NCBI RefSeq assembly: GCF_900102085.1
Contig: NZ_FMVM01000027.1
Span: forward strand, 1 to 60,600
Length of the DNA: 60,600 bases
Reading direction: 5' to 3'
Origin: Paenibacillus polysaccharolyticus
Lineage (GTDB): Bacteria; Bacillota; Bacilli; Paenibacillales; Paenibacillaceae
Part shown: positions 27,429 through 35,895 of the stretch, piece after piece
Position numbering within the stretch: position 1 is the stretch's first letter
Layout of the letters: every line of letters starts with the position of its first letter
Position numbers and translations under genes: made by a program
Notes under the pieces: model-generated
Seen by the model: only the letters and a program-made list of their open reading frames with translations
Databases searched by the model: none
What the model was told of the DNA's origin: nothing

Positions 27429-28250
27429 CTAACTGCGGCGGAATGAGCCCATCACGCCTACGGTTTCCACGATGTTAACAAATGCTTTTGGATCGGTTTC
27501 TTTGATAATGCGTTTGATCTCAACCAATTCGTAACGGGTAGTCACAGTCATTAACATATCCTTTTCAATGTCAGTATATGCCCCTTGGGTTTTAATTTTT
27601 GTGACGCCACGTGGACGAGTCAGAAGTTTTTTCAGCATCGCTTCGGTTTCATTGGTGATGATGTAGAGCGTAACCTTGACGTGACTGATATGGATGAGAT
27701 CCAGCACTTTACCTGTAACATAGATTGAAACCATGGAGGCCAGAGCGGTATTCCAGTTATTATTCAGATAACCAGCTAGTAAAATGATAGCTCCATTCAT
27801 ACCCGCCATGACGGTGCCAATCGGGAAATCACGATTTCTGGTGAAAATGGAACCGACAATATCCAAGCCTCCAGTAGAGCCGCCCACTCTAAAGGAAACA
27901 CCGGTACCTATTCCAACCAGCACGCCGCCAAACACACAGCTTAGAATTGGATCGGTCGCTACAGCAGAAACAGGCAGCAGTCCAATAAACCAGGAAGTGG
28001 CTGCTACCGACACAATGCTCAATATAATGAAACGTCGTCCAAGAATAAACCAACCTGCAATGAGCAGAGGGATGTTAAGAACAAAATACATTATACTAAG
28101 ATTCAAATTGGTAAAATAACCTAAAAGCATGGAAATACCGGATACTCCACCGCTCAGAAGCTGGTGGGGCACCAAAAACCAGTTAAAGCCGCAAGCAATA
28201 GCTGCAGCACCCAAAATGATCACCAAAGAGTGCCAAATTATTTTGGGCAA
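27429..28250 (-). CDS. YitT-family membrane protein
   Basis: A 273-residue protein of the YitT family: five or six membrane helices (DUF161) with the conserved FLVPHQLLSGGVSGIS and RVGGSTGGLDIVGSIF segments, then a soluble DUF2179 domain (residues 200-270, with TKIKTQGAYTDIEKDMLMTVTTRYE). The function of the family is not established. It starts with TTG at 28250 after GAGGTGAT. The frame extends 45 codons upstream without a ribosome site and with atypical sequence. Confidence 0.9.
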   Translation of the reverse strand: MPKIIWHSLVIILGAAAIACGFNWFLVPHQLLSGGVSGISMLLGYFTNLNLSIMYFVLNIPLLIAGWFILGRRFIILSIVSVAATSWFIGLLPVSAVATDPILSCVFGGVLVGIGTGVSFRVGGSTGGLDIVGSIFTRNRDFPIGTVMAGMNGAIILLAGYLNNNWNTALASMVSIYVTGKVLDLIHISHVKVTLYIITNETEAMLKKLLTRPRGVTKIKTQGAYTDIEKDMLMTVTTRYELVEIKRIIKETDPKAFVNIVETVGVMGSFRRS

Positions 28251-28554
28251 TTTAATCACCTCATTTTTATTTAAAACCAGATTGCTGGTAATCTTGAATA
28301 GTTTTATGATATAATGATTTGTGGATATTCTTGAGTAGGAAACTTTTCCCAAATCGAAAGCTAAAATTTGAAATGTTTCAAACACATGATTGTAGTTTTA
28401 GTCTTATCTTGGGGACCCATTCATGGAATTATGTTCGTTCATGAAAATAATTCGTCCCGTTGGGATACCCTATAAATATTAACGCTACTTAAGAATACAG
28501 ACAACAAAGTGGATTGTCCACCATGTCCACCATATAAAAGGAGTATGAATAATT

Positions 28555-30135
28555 TTGACAAATTTAAATTTCACAGATTTCAATCTTGAACCACTGGTGC
28601 TGCAAGCCATCACTGAGCTCGGGTTTGAAGAAGCAACACCGATTCAATCCAAATCGATTCCTTTTGCACTTGAAGGTAGAGATTTGATCGGTCAAGCTCA
28701 AACAGGTACAGGTAAAACCGCTGCATTCGGTATTCCGTTGATCAGCAAAATCTCCAAAACGGATGATAAAATCCGCGCCCTCATTATGGCACCTACACGT
28801 GAACTTGCGATCCAAGTCGCTGAAGAGATCGAAAAACTTACTCGCTTCAAAGGTCTACGCTCCCTGCCAATCTACGGCGGACAAGATATCGTACGCCAGA
28901 TTCGTGCATTGAAAAGAAAACCACAGATTATCATCGGTACACCAGGACGTCTCCTTGACCACATCAACCGCAAAACAATCAAACTTGATGATGTACAAAC
29001 TGTTGTATTGGACGAAGCAGATGAAATGCTCGACATGGGTTTCATGGAGGATATTCAATCGATCCTGAAACAAGTTCCAGACGACCGTCAAACGATGCTG
29101 TTCTCTGCAACAATGCCTCCTAACATTCAAAAATTGGCTCAACAATTCTTGACTAATCCAGAACACGTTTCTGTTATTCCTAAACAAGTCAGCGCTCCGT
29201 TGATTGATCAGGCTTATATTGAAGTACCTGAGCGCCAAAAATTTGAAGCTCTTAGCCGTTTGCTGGATATGGAATCCCCAGAACTGGCAATCGTGTTCGG
29301 ACGTACAAAGCGTCGTGTTGACGAATTGGCTGAAGCTTTGCAAAAACGTGGATATTCCGCTGATGGTTTGCATGGTGACCTGTCTCAAAACCAACGTGAT
29401 ACGGTAATGCGTAAGTTCCGTGATGGCAGCATTGATGTACTCGTTGCAACAGACGTGGCGGCGCGTGGTCTCGACGTATCTGGCGTAACACACGTTGTGA
29501 ACTTTGACCTTCCGCAAGATCCGGAAAGTTATGTTCACCGTATTGGCCGTACAGGTCGTGCGGGTAAAGAGGGTGCGGCATGGTCTTTCGTAACTCCGCG
29601 TGAGATTGATCACTTGCACTTCATCGAGCGTGTTACACGTCACCGTATTCCGCGTAAACCGTTGCCTACGATGGCAGAAGCGGTTGAAGGAAAACAACGC
29701 GTAACGGCTGAACGTCTCCTGGAGATTGTACAATCCGGTGAGCTGAACGAATACAAAGGTATTGCCATTCAAATGCTGGAGCAATATGATTCCGTACAAT
29801 TGTTGTCCGCAGCTTTGAAACTCCTGACAGGCGACAAAAAAGATGCTCAGGTTGATCTGACTCCTGAAGATCCAATCCGTGCTAAACGTCGTAGACCAGA
29901 TGTTCGTTCTGGCGGACGCAAACCATCAGGTTACAGCGGTAACCGTAACAGTGGTGGCGGTGGTGGTTATAACCGTGATCGCAACAGCAGTGGTGGTGGA
30001 CGTGGCGGTTACAACCGTGACCGCAACAGCAGTGGTGGAAGTGGAAGCAGAGAAGGCGGCTACAACCGTGATCGCAAACCGCGTCCAAGTAATAACGAAG
30101 GACGTCGTCCGGCTAGAGACAACTCTTTCGAATAA
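28555..30135 (+). CDS. cshA: DEAD-box RNA helicase, CshA type
   Basis: An ATP-dependent RNA helicase of 526 residues for ribosome assembly, RNA decay and cold growth. The core shows all motifs: Q motif (FEEATPIQ), AQTGTGKT, PTRELAIQV, GTPGRLLDH, DEADEMLD, SAT, FGRTKRRVDEL, VATDVAARGLDV and HRIGRTGRAG. The C-terminus from about residue 440 is an Arg/Gly/Asn/Ser-rich tail with the repeated unit YNRDRNSSGG, likely disordered RNA-binding. A TTG start at 28555 follows AAAGGAG by 11 bases. The 300 bases before it hold no gene: an AT-rich leader with a small GTGGA/TCCAC hairpin. Confidence 0.95.
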   Translation: MTNLNFTDFNLEPLVLQAITELGFEEATPIQSKSIPFALEGRDLIGQAQTGTGKTAAFGIPLISKISKTDDKIRALIMAPTRELAIQVAEEIEKLTRFKGLRSLPIYGGQDIVRQIRALKRKPQIIIGTPGRLLDHINRKTIKLDDVQTVVLDEADEMLDMGFMEDIQSILKQVPDDRQTMLFSATMPPNIQKLAQQFLTNPEHVSVIPKQVSAPLIDQAYIEVPERQKFEALSRLLDMESPELAIVFGRTKRRVDELAEALQKRGYSADGLHGDLSQNQRDTVMRKFRDGSIDVLVATDVAARGLDVSGVTHVVNFDLPQDPESYVHRIGRTGRAGKEGAAWSFVTPREIDHLHFIERVTRHRIPRKPLPTMAEAVEGKQRVTAERLLEIVQSGELNEYKGIAIQMLEQYDSVQLLSAALKLLTGDKKDAQVDLTPEDPIRAKRRRPDVRSGGRKPSGYSGNRNSGGGGGYNRDRNSSGGGRGGYNRDRNSSGGSGSREGGYNRDRKPRPSNNEGRRPARDNSFE

Positions 30136-30152
30136 GTGTAACATTTAATGAG

Positions 30153-30184
30153 GATGGGGCAGGAAGCTGCTCCATCTTTTTTAC
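30153..30184 (+). terminator. Terminator of the helicase gene
   Basis: GATGGGGCAG pairs with CTGCTCCATC with one G-U pair, followed by TTTTTTAC. Confidence 0.85.
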
Positions 30185-30336
30185 TTTGTAAAAGTTCATA
30201 AACTTTCCATTTATTAGAACGATCAGGCTTGCCTAAAGTGATCTACTTTCGGGAAGTGCTGGCTTTTCCTATATATAATAAGGTATATTAATATTAGAAT
30301 TCAGGTTAGACGCAAGGTGCGGAGGAGGAGAAATGT

Positions 30337-31155
30337 TTGGAATTTAAAGGAGCTATGGGCGGGCTTTACCGGCTGACAGAATGGATTACAAGACTGGCCG
30401 CAAGCAATCTCTTGTGGGCGATCTGTTCTTCACCTTTCTTGTTTTTCATGATTATGAAGCTGCTCGTCATGCAACAGAATCTCGCGAACGAATCATTACA
30501 AATGAACTGGGCTATAGCCATTGTGGCACCGCTTACACTGTTTCCGGCGACCTCGGCTTTGTTCACGGTTGTTCGTAAATGGAATATGGGAGATACGGAT
30601 GTGCCGATCTTCCGTACATTCTTTACAGGTTACAAGGAAAACTACAAACAAAGTTTAATCGGGGGTATTTTTTACACACTGCTGTTCGCAATCATGTATC
30701 TGGACTATACGGTTTATATGACGCAGTTCCGTAACATGCAGCTGGTTGGCATTATTATGCTTGTGTTGCTGTTATTGTTGTTTGTATCCTTGTTTAACTT
30801 TTTCTCAATGGTTGTACATTACCATATGTCGATCGGGCTTATTATCAAAAATGCAGTTCTGTTAACGCTGATTCGACCTTTCCGTGTGTTCTCCACATTA
30901 CTGGGAAGCGGGTTGCTGTTCTATATCGGATTGCGTTACCCGGTGCTGTTTATCTTCTTCATCATGAGCATCGTGGCATGGTTTGCGTTCTTTAACTTCT
31001 ATGCAACCTACAACAAAATGCAGGAGCAGATGCAAAAGATTCAATTGCAAAAAGAGGAAGAAGAGGCAGCTGCTTTGGCTGAAAAATCAGGAGAACAGGA
31101 TGAAGCACAGAGTTCTGAATCTGCTGAAAATAAAGAGTTTACACAGCAAAAATAA
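30337..31155 (+). CDS. YesL-like (DUF624) membrane protein
   Basis: A 272-residue membrane protein of the DUF624/YesL family with five or six helices. Family-typical segments are LYRLTEWITRLAASNLLWAI at the start, FPATSALFTVVRKW in the middle and FFTGYKENYKQS. The last 40 residues are a charged, Glu/Lys/Ala-rich cytoplasmic tail. YesL relatives are often next to sugar ABC transporters; here there is none, so no role can be inferred. It starts with TTG at 30337, 8 bases after GGAGGAGG. Confidence 0.8.
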   Translation: MEFKGAMGGLYRLTEWITRLAASNLLWAICSSPFLFFMIMKLLVMQQNLANESLQMNWAIAIVAPLTLFPATSALFTVVRKWNMGDTDVPIFRTFFTGYKENYKQSLIGGIFYTLLFAIMYLDYTVYMTQFRNMQLVGIIMLVLLLLLFVSLFNFFSMVVHYHMSIGLIIKNAVLLTLIRPFRVFSTLLGSGLLFYIGLRYPVLFIFFIMSIVAWFAFFNFYATYNKMQEQMQKIQLQKEEEEAAALAEKSGEQDEAQSSESAENKEFTQQK

Positions 31156-31172
31156 AACATGTCTGTATGGCA

Positions 31173-31201
31173 TTTACTTTTTACACAGTTAGGGATATAA
31201 T
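31173..31201 (+). promoter_or_regulatory. Promoter of the non-coding RNA
   Basis: TTTACT at 31173 and a perfect TATAAT at 31196 are spaced by 17 bases. The expected start point is near 31207, just before a GTACAT/ATGTAC hairpin. Confidence 0.65.
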
Positions 31202-31206
31202 AGGTG

Positions 31207-31412
31207 TACATCCTGCGATGTACGTTTCGGTTATTCGTTGTTTTGAACCAATGATGATGTCTTCGGGAGATTAATACAAAGTGTTGCTGAAAAGCCCTGT
31301 CTATACGACATGGGGACTTCAAATGCATTTTTGCAGTCACCCACCTGCCAAGCAGGTTCATAAGACAATGTAGCCGGACGGCATAGGCGGGTTTCTAATT
31401 TCACCATGTACA
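31207..31412 (+). ncRNA. ssrS?: Structured non-coding RNA, candidate 6S RNA
   Basis: About 205 bases with no plausible ORF lie between a good promoter and a strong terminator. Several hairpins are visible: GTACAT-CCTGCG-ATGTAC at the 5' end, CCCTGTC-TATAC-GACATGGG near 31294-31315, TGCA-TTTT-TGCA near 31324, and ACCTGC-CAA-GCAGGT near 31342-31356. The length, the lack of coding and the general layout fit the Bacillales 6S RNA, which binds SigA-RNA polymerase in stationary phase. I could not align it to a 6S model, so the family name is tentative. It is not a leader of the DUF1499 gene, because a terminator separates them. Confidence 0.5.
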
Positions 31413-31413
31413 G

Positions 31414-31454
31414 CACCCTGACTTTTCCTTTTACGAGGAAGCCAGGGTGTTTTT
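31414..31454 (+). terminator. Terminator of the non-coding RNA
   Basis: CACCCTG-A-CTTTTCCT pairs with AGGAAG-C-CAGGGTG and is followed by TTTTTA. Confidence 0.85.
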
Positions 31455-31551
31455 ATGTTGATTTTTGGGTGGATCTGATGAATGATTTAATTCGGATTAT
31501 TGTTGATCCTAGTATTTTTGTTAAATATGATGCTTACCCTTTTGTTACTAC

Positions 31552-31580
31552 TTGAACAATGTTACACTAGAATACATAAT
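31552..31580 (+). promoter_or_regulatory. Likely promoter of the DUF1499 gene
   Basis: TTGAAC at 31552 and CATAAT at 31575 are spaced by 17 bases and lie 30 bases before the TTG start. Confidence 0.5.
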
Positions 31581-31610
31581 GGAACGGTTACACTCAAAGG
31601 AGGAAGGGTC

Positions 31611-32003
31611 TTGACCTTAAAGAGAACGCTCGTCGGTATCATCCGAAGTATGGAGGGGACCAGCGATCGAGCCAAGGATCCCAAATTAAAAACACGCTAT
31701 TACAATTTATCCAAAGAAAAAGCCTGGGAAGAAGTATCTTCGACACTAAAAAAAATTCCGGGTTATAAGGTACTGCATGAGGTGCACTCTGTAGGCGAGA
31801 TTATACTGGAAAAACGCACGACGTTTGGGCGTACAATGGATATTACGGTTTCCATTATTTCGGTGAGTCCTGTACGAAGTGCAGTGGATATGTACTCTGC
31901 TTCCCGCGGTTCATTGGGAGATCTCGGTTCCAACTATCGTACGATTATGCACTTGTTCTCCGTGCTTGATAAAAAGCTCAGCAAGTATAAGGCGAATGAG
32001 TGA
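31611..32003 (+). CDS. DUF1499-family protein
   Basis: A 130-residue protein of the DUF1499 family. It contains LSKEKAWEEVSSTLKKIPG, EIILEKRTT, DITVSIISVSPVRSAVDMYSAS and DLGSNYRTIMHLFSVLDKKL, which follow the family's alternating strand-helix pattern. No function is established for the family. The start is TTG at 31611, 7 bases after AAGGAGGA. The frame continues upstream for 37 codons through the promoter and is not coding there. Confidence 0.8.
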   Translation: MTLKRTLVGIIRSMEGTSDRAKDPKLKTRYYNLSKEKAWEEVSSTLKKIPGYKVLHEVHSVGEIILEKRTTFGRTMDITVSIISVSPVRSAVDMYSASRGSLGDLGSNYRTIMHLFSVLDKKLSKYKANE

Positions 32004-32022
32004 AATAAATGATGAAATAATA

Positions 32023-32055
32023 AAAAGCGAGAGAAGGATGACCTTCCTCGCTTTT
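32023..32055. terminator. Bidirectional terminator between DUF1499 and tpx
   Basis: AAAAGCGAG pairs with CTCGCTTTT around an inner GAAGG/CCTTC hairpin, serving both converging genes. Confidence 0.8.
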
Positions 32056-32078
32056 ATTCTGCAATTACGAAAGTTGTT

Positions 32079-32597
32079 TTACAGCAAAGCTTTTACTGCA
32101 GCAATGGCTTGCTCGAAGTTAGGGGAGTCTGTCATTTCAGGCAAGTACTCCACATATGTAATTTTGTCTTCGGCATCCAGGACAAAAATAGAGCGCATAT
32201 CCAGTTGGAATTCTTTGATCAGAACGCCATAGTTTTCGCCGAAAGAGCGTGTTTTGTAGTCGGAAAGGGTAACCACGCGGTCAACACCGGCCGCACCGCA
32301 CCAACGCTCCTGTGCGAATGGAAGGTCTACGCTGACGGTTAGAACAACAACGTTCTCGCCGAGTTCAGCTGCCTCAACATTGAAGCGGCGAGTCTGAGCA
32401 TCACATACGCCAGTATCCAGAGAAGGAACAACGCTGATTAATTTAATCTTGCCTGCGAAGTCTTTCAGAGATGCATCTTCAATCAAGTTTTTGCTCACAG
32501 TGAAGTCAGGTGCTTGATCGCCCACTTTCAATTCAGGTCCGATCAATGTGATAGGGTTGCCTTTAAATGTGGCTGCGCCTTTACGTTCTTGTGTCAT
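32079..32597 (-). CDS. tpx: Thiol peroxidase (atypical 2-Cys peroxiredoxin)
   Basis: Reduces hydrogen peroxide and organic hydroperoxides with thioredoxin as electron donor. The 172-residue protein has the Tpx features: FKGNPITLIGPELKVGDQAPDF at the start, peroxidatic Cys in SVVPSLDTGVCDAQTRRF (near residue 60), and resolving Cys near residue 94 (QERWCGAAG). AAGGAGG lies before the ATG at 32597. It is monocistronic. Confidence 0.96.
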   Translation of the reverse strand: MTQERKGAATFKGNPITLIGPELKVGDQAPDFTVSKNLIEDASLKDFAGKIKLISVVPSLDTGVCDAQTRRFNVEAAELGENVVVLTVSVDLPFAQERWCGAAGVDRVVTLSDYKTRSFGENYGVLIKEFQLDMRSIFVLDAEDKITYVEYLPEMTDSPNFEQAIAAVKALL

Positions 32598-32745
32598 AAA
32601 TAATGTTCCTCCTTATAAATTGGTGATCCGTGCCAAAATCCATTATAATCTTTTATGAAAGACATTGTCCAATCTGGGCGTGTATCATTGTGATGGATTC
32701 AAGAGAAGGTCTGATTTTAACAGGGTGGAGTGAAAGTAAAAATCT

Positions 32746-33372
32746 ATGATATTTATCCGTTATGAAAATTGGAAAGATTACTTGAAGTATTTCCCTTTGA
32801 CGTCGATTCTTTTAATTGCGAATGTTGTTATGTTTATCGTGTTAACGTTTAATGGTGGCTCCACCAACAATATGGTACTGCTCAAGTTTGGGGCGCTGAC
32901 GAATTACGAATTGTTTGCCCAGGATTGGTGGCGTTATGTGACTTCCATGTTTTTGCATGCAGGGTTCGGTCACCTCTTGTTTAACAGTTTTGCGTTAATT
33001 GTATTTGCTCCGCCGATGGAACGCTTGCTTGGATCGTTGAGATACGGTGTCTTGTATCTTGGGGGAGGAGTAGTAGGTAATATTCTTGCTGTTGCCTGGT
33101 ATAATTCGATCGACAAAATCACGATTTCGGTAGGCGCGTCTGGTGCAATCTATGCTGTCTACGGGGCATTTCTCTACGTGGCATTGTTCCAGCGTAACAT
33201 TATGGATGAAACCTCGCGCAAAACGATGTATACACTGTTGTTGTTCGGGATTATTTTCTCCTTTGCAGTGTCTAATATCAATTGGATGGCGCATTTAGGT
33301 GGTTTGCTCGGTGGATTCTTTATTTATGGTTTGATTATTCGTTTATGGAAACCACGGATTTTTAGGAAATAG
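32746..33372 (+). CDS. Rhomboid-family intramembrane serine protease
   Basis: A 208-residue membrane protein of six helices. The catalytic Ser is in GASGAIYAVYGAF (helix 4) and the His in NWMAHLGGLLGGF (helix 6). The HAGFGHLLFNSFAL segment carries the conserved helix-2 His-x3-Asn pattern. It cleaves membrane-protein substrates within the bilayer; the substrate is unknown. There are no TPR repeats, unlike B. subtilis GluP. ATG at 32746 follows GGGTGGAG. A LysR gene follows after 72 bases. Confidence 0.9.
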   Translation: MIFIRYENWKDYLKYFPLTSILLIANVVMFIVLTFNGGSTNNMVLLKFGALTNYELFAQDWWRYVTSMFLHAGFGHLLFNSFALIVFAPPMERLLGSLRYGVLYLGGGVVGNILAVAWYNSIDKITISVGASGAIYAVYGAFLYVALFQRNIMDETSRKTMYTLLLFGIIFSFAVSNINWMAHLGGLLGGFFIYGLIIRLWKPRIFRK

Positions 33373-33444
33373 GTAGAACGTTCTCGAGGTGGAATGTGCG
33401 GTGAACGATATAGTAGGGTATAACAGATTGGAGCGATCAGGCAA

Positions 33445-34356
33445 GTGGAATTAAGACAGTTGCATTATTTTCTGAAAGTTGCTCAAAAGGAACATGTTAC
33501 ACAGGCGGCGGAAGAGTTGCATGTGGCACAGTCTGCGGTCAGCAGGCAGATTCATCAGCTTGAAGAGGAGCTTGGTGTGGATCTTTTTATGCAAAAAGGA
33601 CGGAATTTGCAGTTAACTGCGGTAGGACAGCTTTTTTGCAAACGGGTTGAAGGTATTTTGAAGGATCTCGACAAAGCTGTAGGTGAAGTACATGAATTTC
33701 TTGACCCGGAGCACGGGGAAATTCGGATCGGCTTTCCGCACAGTCTAGGAATTCATCTCATACCTTCTGTAGTGGCGGCTTTTCGTCAGAAGTATCCGAA
33801 CGTAAAATTCAGATTTAAGCAAGGGATGTACCCGACATTGATTCGGGATGTATTGTCGGCAGAAGTGGATCTTGCATTTATTTCACCATTTCCAGAAAAA
33901 CATGATCAGGTGGCTGGTGATATTGTGCTTACTGAGGAATTGCATGCGATCTTGCCGCCGAATCATCCGCTTGCGGGAGAAGAGACCATTGCACTCGAAC
34001 AGCTGAAAGATGAGAAGTTTGTGTTGTTCAGCAAAGGTTACTCCCTGCGGCCTATTGTATGGCATGCCTGCCTGGAAGCTGGATTCACACCGAAAATTGC
34101 CTTTGAAGGCGAGGAGACGGATACGATTCGTGGTTTGGTAGCGGCAGGTATGGGAGTAAGTCTGTTGCCGGAAATGGCGTTATTCCAGACGAATCCCTTG
34201 CAACCTGCGCATGTGGCGATCTCTCAGCCGAAAGTAACCCGAACGATTGGATTGATTCACCGTGCAGATGATAAGTTGCCACTCGTTGCTCAGTCTTTCC
34301 GCTCATTTTTGCTTCATTATTTTGGTTTACAACAAAACAATACCCCATCCGAATAA
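33445..34356 (+). CDS. LysR-family transcriptional regulator (GltC-like)
   Basis: A 303-residue regulator. The winged helix-turn-helix is at residues 1-60 (MELRQLHYFLKVAQKEHVTQAAEELHVAQSAVSRQI, written in full as the family start). The periplasmic-binding-like effector domain runs from about 90 to 295 (IRIGFPHSLGIHLIPSVV). The N-terminus looks most like GltC/AlsR relatives, but the target is not known; no gltA is nearby. GTG at 33445 follows GGAG. The terminator hairpin overlaps the stop codon. Confidence 0.92.
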   Translation: MELRQLHYFLKVAQKEHVTQAAEELHVAQSAVSRQIHQLEEELGVDLFMQKGRNLQLTAVGQLFCKRVEGILKDLDKAVGEVHEFLDPEHGEIRIGFPHSLGIHLIPSVVAAFRQKYPNVKFRFKQGMYPTLIRDVLSAEVDLAFISPFPEKHDQVAGDIVLTEELHAILPPNHPLAGEETIALEQLKDEKFVLFSKGYSLRPIVWHACLEAGFTPKIAFEGEETDTIRGLVAAGMGVSLLPEMALFQTNPLQPAHVAISQPKVTRTIGLIHRADDKLPLVAQSFRSFLLHYFGLQQNNTPSE

Positions 34357-34378
34357 CGGTGGGGTATTGTTTTTATTT
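34336..34378 (+). terminator. Terminator overlapping the lysR stop codon
   Basis: AACAATACCCCAT and its complement ending at 34370 form a 12-bp stem with the stop codon in the loop, then TTTTATTT. Confidence 0.85.
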
Positions 34379-34409
34379 ATTTAACTTGTTCATTGAGTAT
34401 TCGCAGCAA

Positions 34410-35090
34410 TTAGTCCCGGCTATTAAAGATTCCGATGTAACGAATCAGTTCAAGTAAAGAGATCAATGCAGCGGCAACGTAAGTTAAAGCTGCGGCATTC
34501 AATACTTTGGCTACGCCTTTTTCTTCTTCATTACGGATATATCCTTCAGATACCATTATTTCACGTGCTCGATTGCTGGCATTGAATTCGACCGGTAATG
34601 TAATCAACTGAAATGCAACAGTGACAGAGAAGAAGATAATGCCGATTCCGACCAGGTTCATCGCGTTAAAGAGGAAACCTGCAATCAACAGGAATGGTGC
34701 GAGCCCAGAGGCAAAGTTCACAATCGGAAAAATCCGGTGACGCAATGCGAGCATAGGGTAACTTTCCTTGTGTTGAATGGCATGGCCGACTTCGTGACAT
34801 GCAACGGATAATGCCGAGATGGACTTTTCGTAGTACACAGGTTCTGACAAACGTACAACCCGATTGATCGGATCATAGTGGTCGGAGAGTGAGCCGCGAA
34901 CCGGTTCAATCGGCACATCGTGCAGGCCGTTAGCATCGAGCATATGACGGGCTGCATCGTAACCGGTCATTCCGTTCTGGTTTGGTACTTCGGACCAACG
35001 TCTAAAGGTGCCCTTAACGCGAAATTGCGCCCATAACGAGAGCAAAAAGGCGATGATAATCAATACGAACATACCGTTATTAAAACTCAT
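34410..35090 (-). CDS. Membrane zinc metallopeptidase, YugP family
   Basis: A 226-residue membrane protein of the zinc peptidase 2 family (B. subtilis YugP). Helix 1 is at residues 6-20 (MFVLIIIAFLLSLWAQF). The soluble catalytic part has VACHEVGHAIQHKESY with the HEVGH zinc motif near residue 115. Three further helices form the C-terminal part. The role in Bacillales is unknown. GGAGG is 7 bases before the ATG at 35090; an ATG two codons earlier touches it. The MerR regulator gene lies 26 bases upstream in the same direction, so the two form an operon. Confidence 0.88.
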   Translation of the reverse strand: MSFNNGMFVLIIIAFLLSLWAQFRVKGTFRRWSEVPNQNGMTGYDAARHMLDANGLHDVPIEPVRGSLSDHYDPINRVVRLSEPVYYEKSISALSVACHEVGHAIQHKESYPMLALRHRIFPIVNFASGLAPFLLIAGFLFNAMNLVGIGIIFFSVTVAFQLITLPVEFNASNRAREIMVSEGYIRNEEEKGVAKVLNAAALTYVAAALISLLELIRYIGIFNSRD

Positions 35091-35116
35091 ATCCATTCCT
35101 CCGCTTTCATAATAAG

Positions 35117-35545
35117 CTACATCATGGTGTTTTCAAGCAAGATTTTTAATGCCTCCATTGTACCCGCGCTTTTGGTGAGTAGTCCTGCCATCATCTTACG
35201 TGCTTGTACAGGTTTCATCTCTCCAAGCAATGGTTTGAGTTCATTGACCTCTCGCTCAAGTTGCTGAACATGAAGTTCAAGTGTTGTCAGTTTGCTGGCT
35301 ACTTGTTCTTCAGTACTGACCAGACGCCACTTCTCAAGAGATTGTTTAATCTCTTCGAGACTATACTTCTCTTGTTTCATCTGTACAATACGTTCAAGTC
35401 TGGTTAAGGTTTCATGACTATAAAGACGATAATTTTTTTGGGTTCGTTCTTCAGGAGCGATTAACCCGAGCTTTGTGTAATAGTCAATTGTCCGTTCGCT
35501 TACACCAGCCGTTTTGGCGAGTTCGCCAATTCGAAAAAGTTTCAT
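35117..35545 (-). CDS. MerR-family transcriptional regulator
   Basis: A 142-residue regulator with an N-terminal MerR helix-turn-helix (RIGELAKTAGVSERTIDYYTKLGLI, shown here in part at residues 4-25), a wing (KNYRLYSH) and a long dimerising coil (LELHVQQLEREVNEL). It lacks the cysteine pattern of the metal-sensing members. The start is the ATG at 35545 after GGGG; the ORF runs on 23 codons without an RBS. It is paired with yugP, which it may control. Confidence 0.88.
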   Translation of the reverse strand: MKLFRIGELAKTAGVSERTIDYYTKLGLIAPEERTQKNYRLYSHETLTRLERIVQMKQEKYSLEEIKQSLEKWRLVSTEEQVASKLTTLELHVQQLEREVNELKPLLGEMKPVQARKMMAGLLTKSAGTMEALKILLENTMM

Positions 35546-35809
35546 ATCCCCAATGATATTCACCTCGCTTGCAAGTTCAAATGTAGGGAAATGTAGTTTC
35601 CACAAGCGCCTCAATGTACACGCTCAATTTTTCTTTCTAATAAGTATGATACATGATCATGAACCGTACAGTCAAACGTTATGCTTTGAAGATAGCTTGC
35701 TTTATTCCTATATCTATGTACTCAAAGTGTATGAATATGTACTTAAGTGCAAGAAAAAGACGTAAGACTTTATTCCCATAAAATATTTTTGGAAATGATA
35801 AAAATACTC

Positions 35810-35839
35810 TTGTCAACTTTCCTTACTTCTGCTTATAAT
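35810..35839 (+). promoter_or_regulatory. Promoter of amtB
   Basis: TTGTCA at 35810 and a perfect TATAAT at 35834 are separated by 18 bases, giving a start near 35846. Confidence 0.65.
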
Positions 35840-35860
35840 GACATTAAGAGTTTCACGATA

Positions 35861-35877
35861 TGTAAAGAAACATAACA
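35861..35877 (+). promoter_or_regulatory. GlnR/TnrA-type operator downstream of the amtB promoter
   Basis: TGTAAAGAAACATAACA matches the GlnR/TnrA consensus TGTNA-N7-TNACA at every fixed position. It lies about 15-31 bases downstream of the expected transcription start and before the ribosome site, so bound protein would block transcription. The match is direct; the regulator is inferred. Confidence 0.65.
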
Positions 35878-35895
35878 CACGAGGGAGTGGGGCAA

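Larger units (their letters stand above)
35546..35895. other. Intergenic control region between merR and amtB
   Basis: About 350 bases without a gene, AT-rich. The right side holds the amtB promoter and the GlnR-type box (separate entries). No ORF with a ribosome site and no riboswitch fold was seen in the left part. Confidence 0.6.

Noticed and set aside
28855..29799. 314-codon ORF antisense to the helicase gene
   Set aside because: It is a shadow of the helicase reading frame, without a ribosome site or recognisable domain; the plus strand encodes all DEAD-box motifs.
31500..31610. N-terminal extension of the DUF1499 protein
   Set aside because: The extension runs through the promoter and lacks a start with a ribosome site; TTG 31611 has AAGGAGGA at 7 bases.
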